From: Planctomycetota bacterium
GTDB lineage: Bacteria; Planctomycetota; Phycisphaerae; FEN-1346
DNA length: 13,373 nucleotides
Reading direction: 5' to 3'
Assembly: GCA_026387055.1 (NCBI GenBank)
Contig: JAPLML010000391.1
Span: forward strand, 1-13,373
Part shown: one piece after another, positions 12,572-13,373 of the stretch
How positions within the stretch are numbered: the first letter of the stretch is position 1
Layout: each line of letters starts with the position of its first letter
The notes under the pieces: model-generated
Database searches by the model: none
What the model saw: the letters and a program-made list of their open reading frames with translations, nothing else
Told to the model about the DNA's origin: nothing
Program-made: the position numbers and the translations under genes

Positions 12572-13373
12572 TCACTTCTTCACTGCCCGGGCAGACAGGA
12601 GGACCGCCTCGAGCTCCCCCGCCAGCCGGCTTCGGTCGAAGCGAGCAGCGGCAAGCGCCTGGCCGCGGGCCGACATCTCGCGGCGGCGCGCCGCGTCCGA
12701 CGCCAGCTCGCGAATGGCCGCGGCCATCGCCTCCGGGTCCTCCGGCGGCACCACGACGCCGCAGCCTTCCCGGCGCGAAATCCAGCCCGCCTCGCCCTCG
12801 AAGTTCACCAGCACCGGCAGCCCGGCGGCCAGGTAGTCCATAAACTTATTCGGACAGGCGGTGTCGAAAATCGAGAGATTCTCCAGCGTCATGAGGCCGA
12901 GGTCGCAGGTTCTCAGGACGCCGGCCAGCTTCTCCTTCGGCAGCGGCGGCAGGAAAAGAACGTTGTCGAGCCCCAAGCGCTGCGCGTCGGCCATGAGCGA
13001 CGCCTTCAAGGCCCCATCGCCCAGGAGCGCGAAACGGATGTTCGGATCGTCCTTCAATAGCGCCGCCGCCTTGAGCACCCAGCCGAGGGCGTTGACGCGG
13101 CCGTGGGCGCCGGCGTACACGGCCACAAACCTGCCCTCCAACCCATTCTCGCGCCGCCAGGCGAGGTCCGGCTTCGCCCCCGCGAAGAGCGGAACGTCGG
13201 TCCCGAGCGGAATGACGCACACCTTGTCGGCCCGCGGACCGAGGCGCTCGCGCAGGCGCTCGCCCATGCGGTCGCTGATCGTGACGATCCGCCCGGCCGC
13301 GCGGTAGAAGATCTTCTCGGCCCAGCCCGCCAGCCGGATCAGGACCGGGTTGGTGAGGGCGCCCACCGCCACG
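12572..13373 (-). CDS. GT4-type glycosyltransferase (GT-B), C-terminal part; gene continues beyond the right edge
   Basis: 267 codons are visible, with no start: the frame is open at 13373 and the first visible residues (VAVGALTNPVLIRLAGWAEK) match the interior of the family, so roughly the first 120-130 residues lie outside. The visible part is the end of the N-lobe plus the sugar-nucleotide-binding C-lobe: KVCVIPLGTDV (50-60, counting from the first complete codon), FVAVYAGAHGRVNALGWVL (82-100), IRFALLGDG (112-120), and ACPNKFMDYLAAGLPVLVN (172-190), the equivalent of the nucleotide-binding E-x7-E region of GT4 enzymes. The PNK-x-D/E-Y-x-AAG form is typical of WbuB-like enzymes that add an amino sugar to a lipid-linked O-antigen or capsule unit. 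It ends in KK at 12575 and is followed by the hairpin cluster, then the ExoA-like gene. The acceptor and donor are not known. Confidence 0.85.
   Translation of the reverse strand, partial: VAVGALTNPVLIRLAGWAEKIFYRAAGRIVTISDRMGERLRERLGPRADKVCVIPLGTDVPLFAGAKPDLAWRRENGLEGRFVAVYAGAHGRVNALGWVLKAAALLKDDPNIRFALLGDGALKASLMADAQRLGLDNVLFLPPLPKEKLAGVLRTCDLGLMTLENLSIFDTACPNKFMDYLAAGLPVLVNFEGEAGWISRREGCGVVVPPEDPEAMAAAIRELASDAARRREMSARGQALAAARFDRSRLAGELEAVLLSARAVKK

Overview
The window comes from a GC-rich, probably Gram-negative bacterial genome. The protein style (ExoA-like glycosyltransferase, DegT aminotransferase, FemAB/GNAT-type acyltransferases) and the many palindromic intergenic repeats would suit a planctomycete or a similar environmental lineage, but the sequence has no marker gene and this placement is only an inference.

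Left part (1-4182): a repeat-rich, gene-poor area. Positions 1-440 hold three copies of a long unit that each carry the same 8-bp hairpin. A large leftward gene (625-3087) follows. It encodes an 820-residue protein joining an HsdR-N-like PD-(D/E)xK nuclease, a P-loop ATPase and a winged-helix-like C-terminal part. By eye it is clearly less GC-rich than everything to its right and it has no visible partner gene, so it looks like an acquired, stand-alone defence-type nuclease/NTPase. To its right lie a long imperfect palindrome (3328-3426), a good sigma70-type promoter (3463-3491), a truncated MNT nucleotidyltransferase interrupted by a hairpin element, an 8-bp tandem repeat, and a small leftward gene for a two-helix membrane protein.

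Right part (4483-13373): a surface-glycan locus made of two convergent gene sets. Rightward: a UDP-sugar 4-epimerase of WbpP type, a DegT-type aminotransferase, and two tandem paralogous GNAT/FemAB-like transferases. The last three overlap by 4 bp at each junction, so they are probably translated together. Leftward: a glycosyltransferase that runs off the right edge, an ExoA-like GT2 glycosyltransferase, a NodB-like deacetylase with a GTG start behind a near-perfect Shine-Dalgarno, and a FemAB-type transferase. Between the convergent sets sits a decayed second copy of the 3' end of the GT2 gene (8850-9163).

Together the right-hand genes could make an amino-sugar nucleotide, build an oligosaccharide, deacetylate it and acylate or aminoacylate it; three acyltransferase-type genes in about 3.5 kb is the notable feature. 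Hairpin repeats fill the gaps. The pair at 12427-12506 shows a compensatory base-pair change, which suggests that the hairpin itself is maintained.
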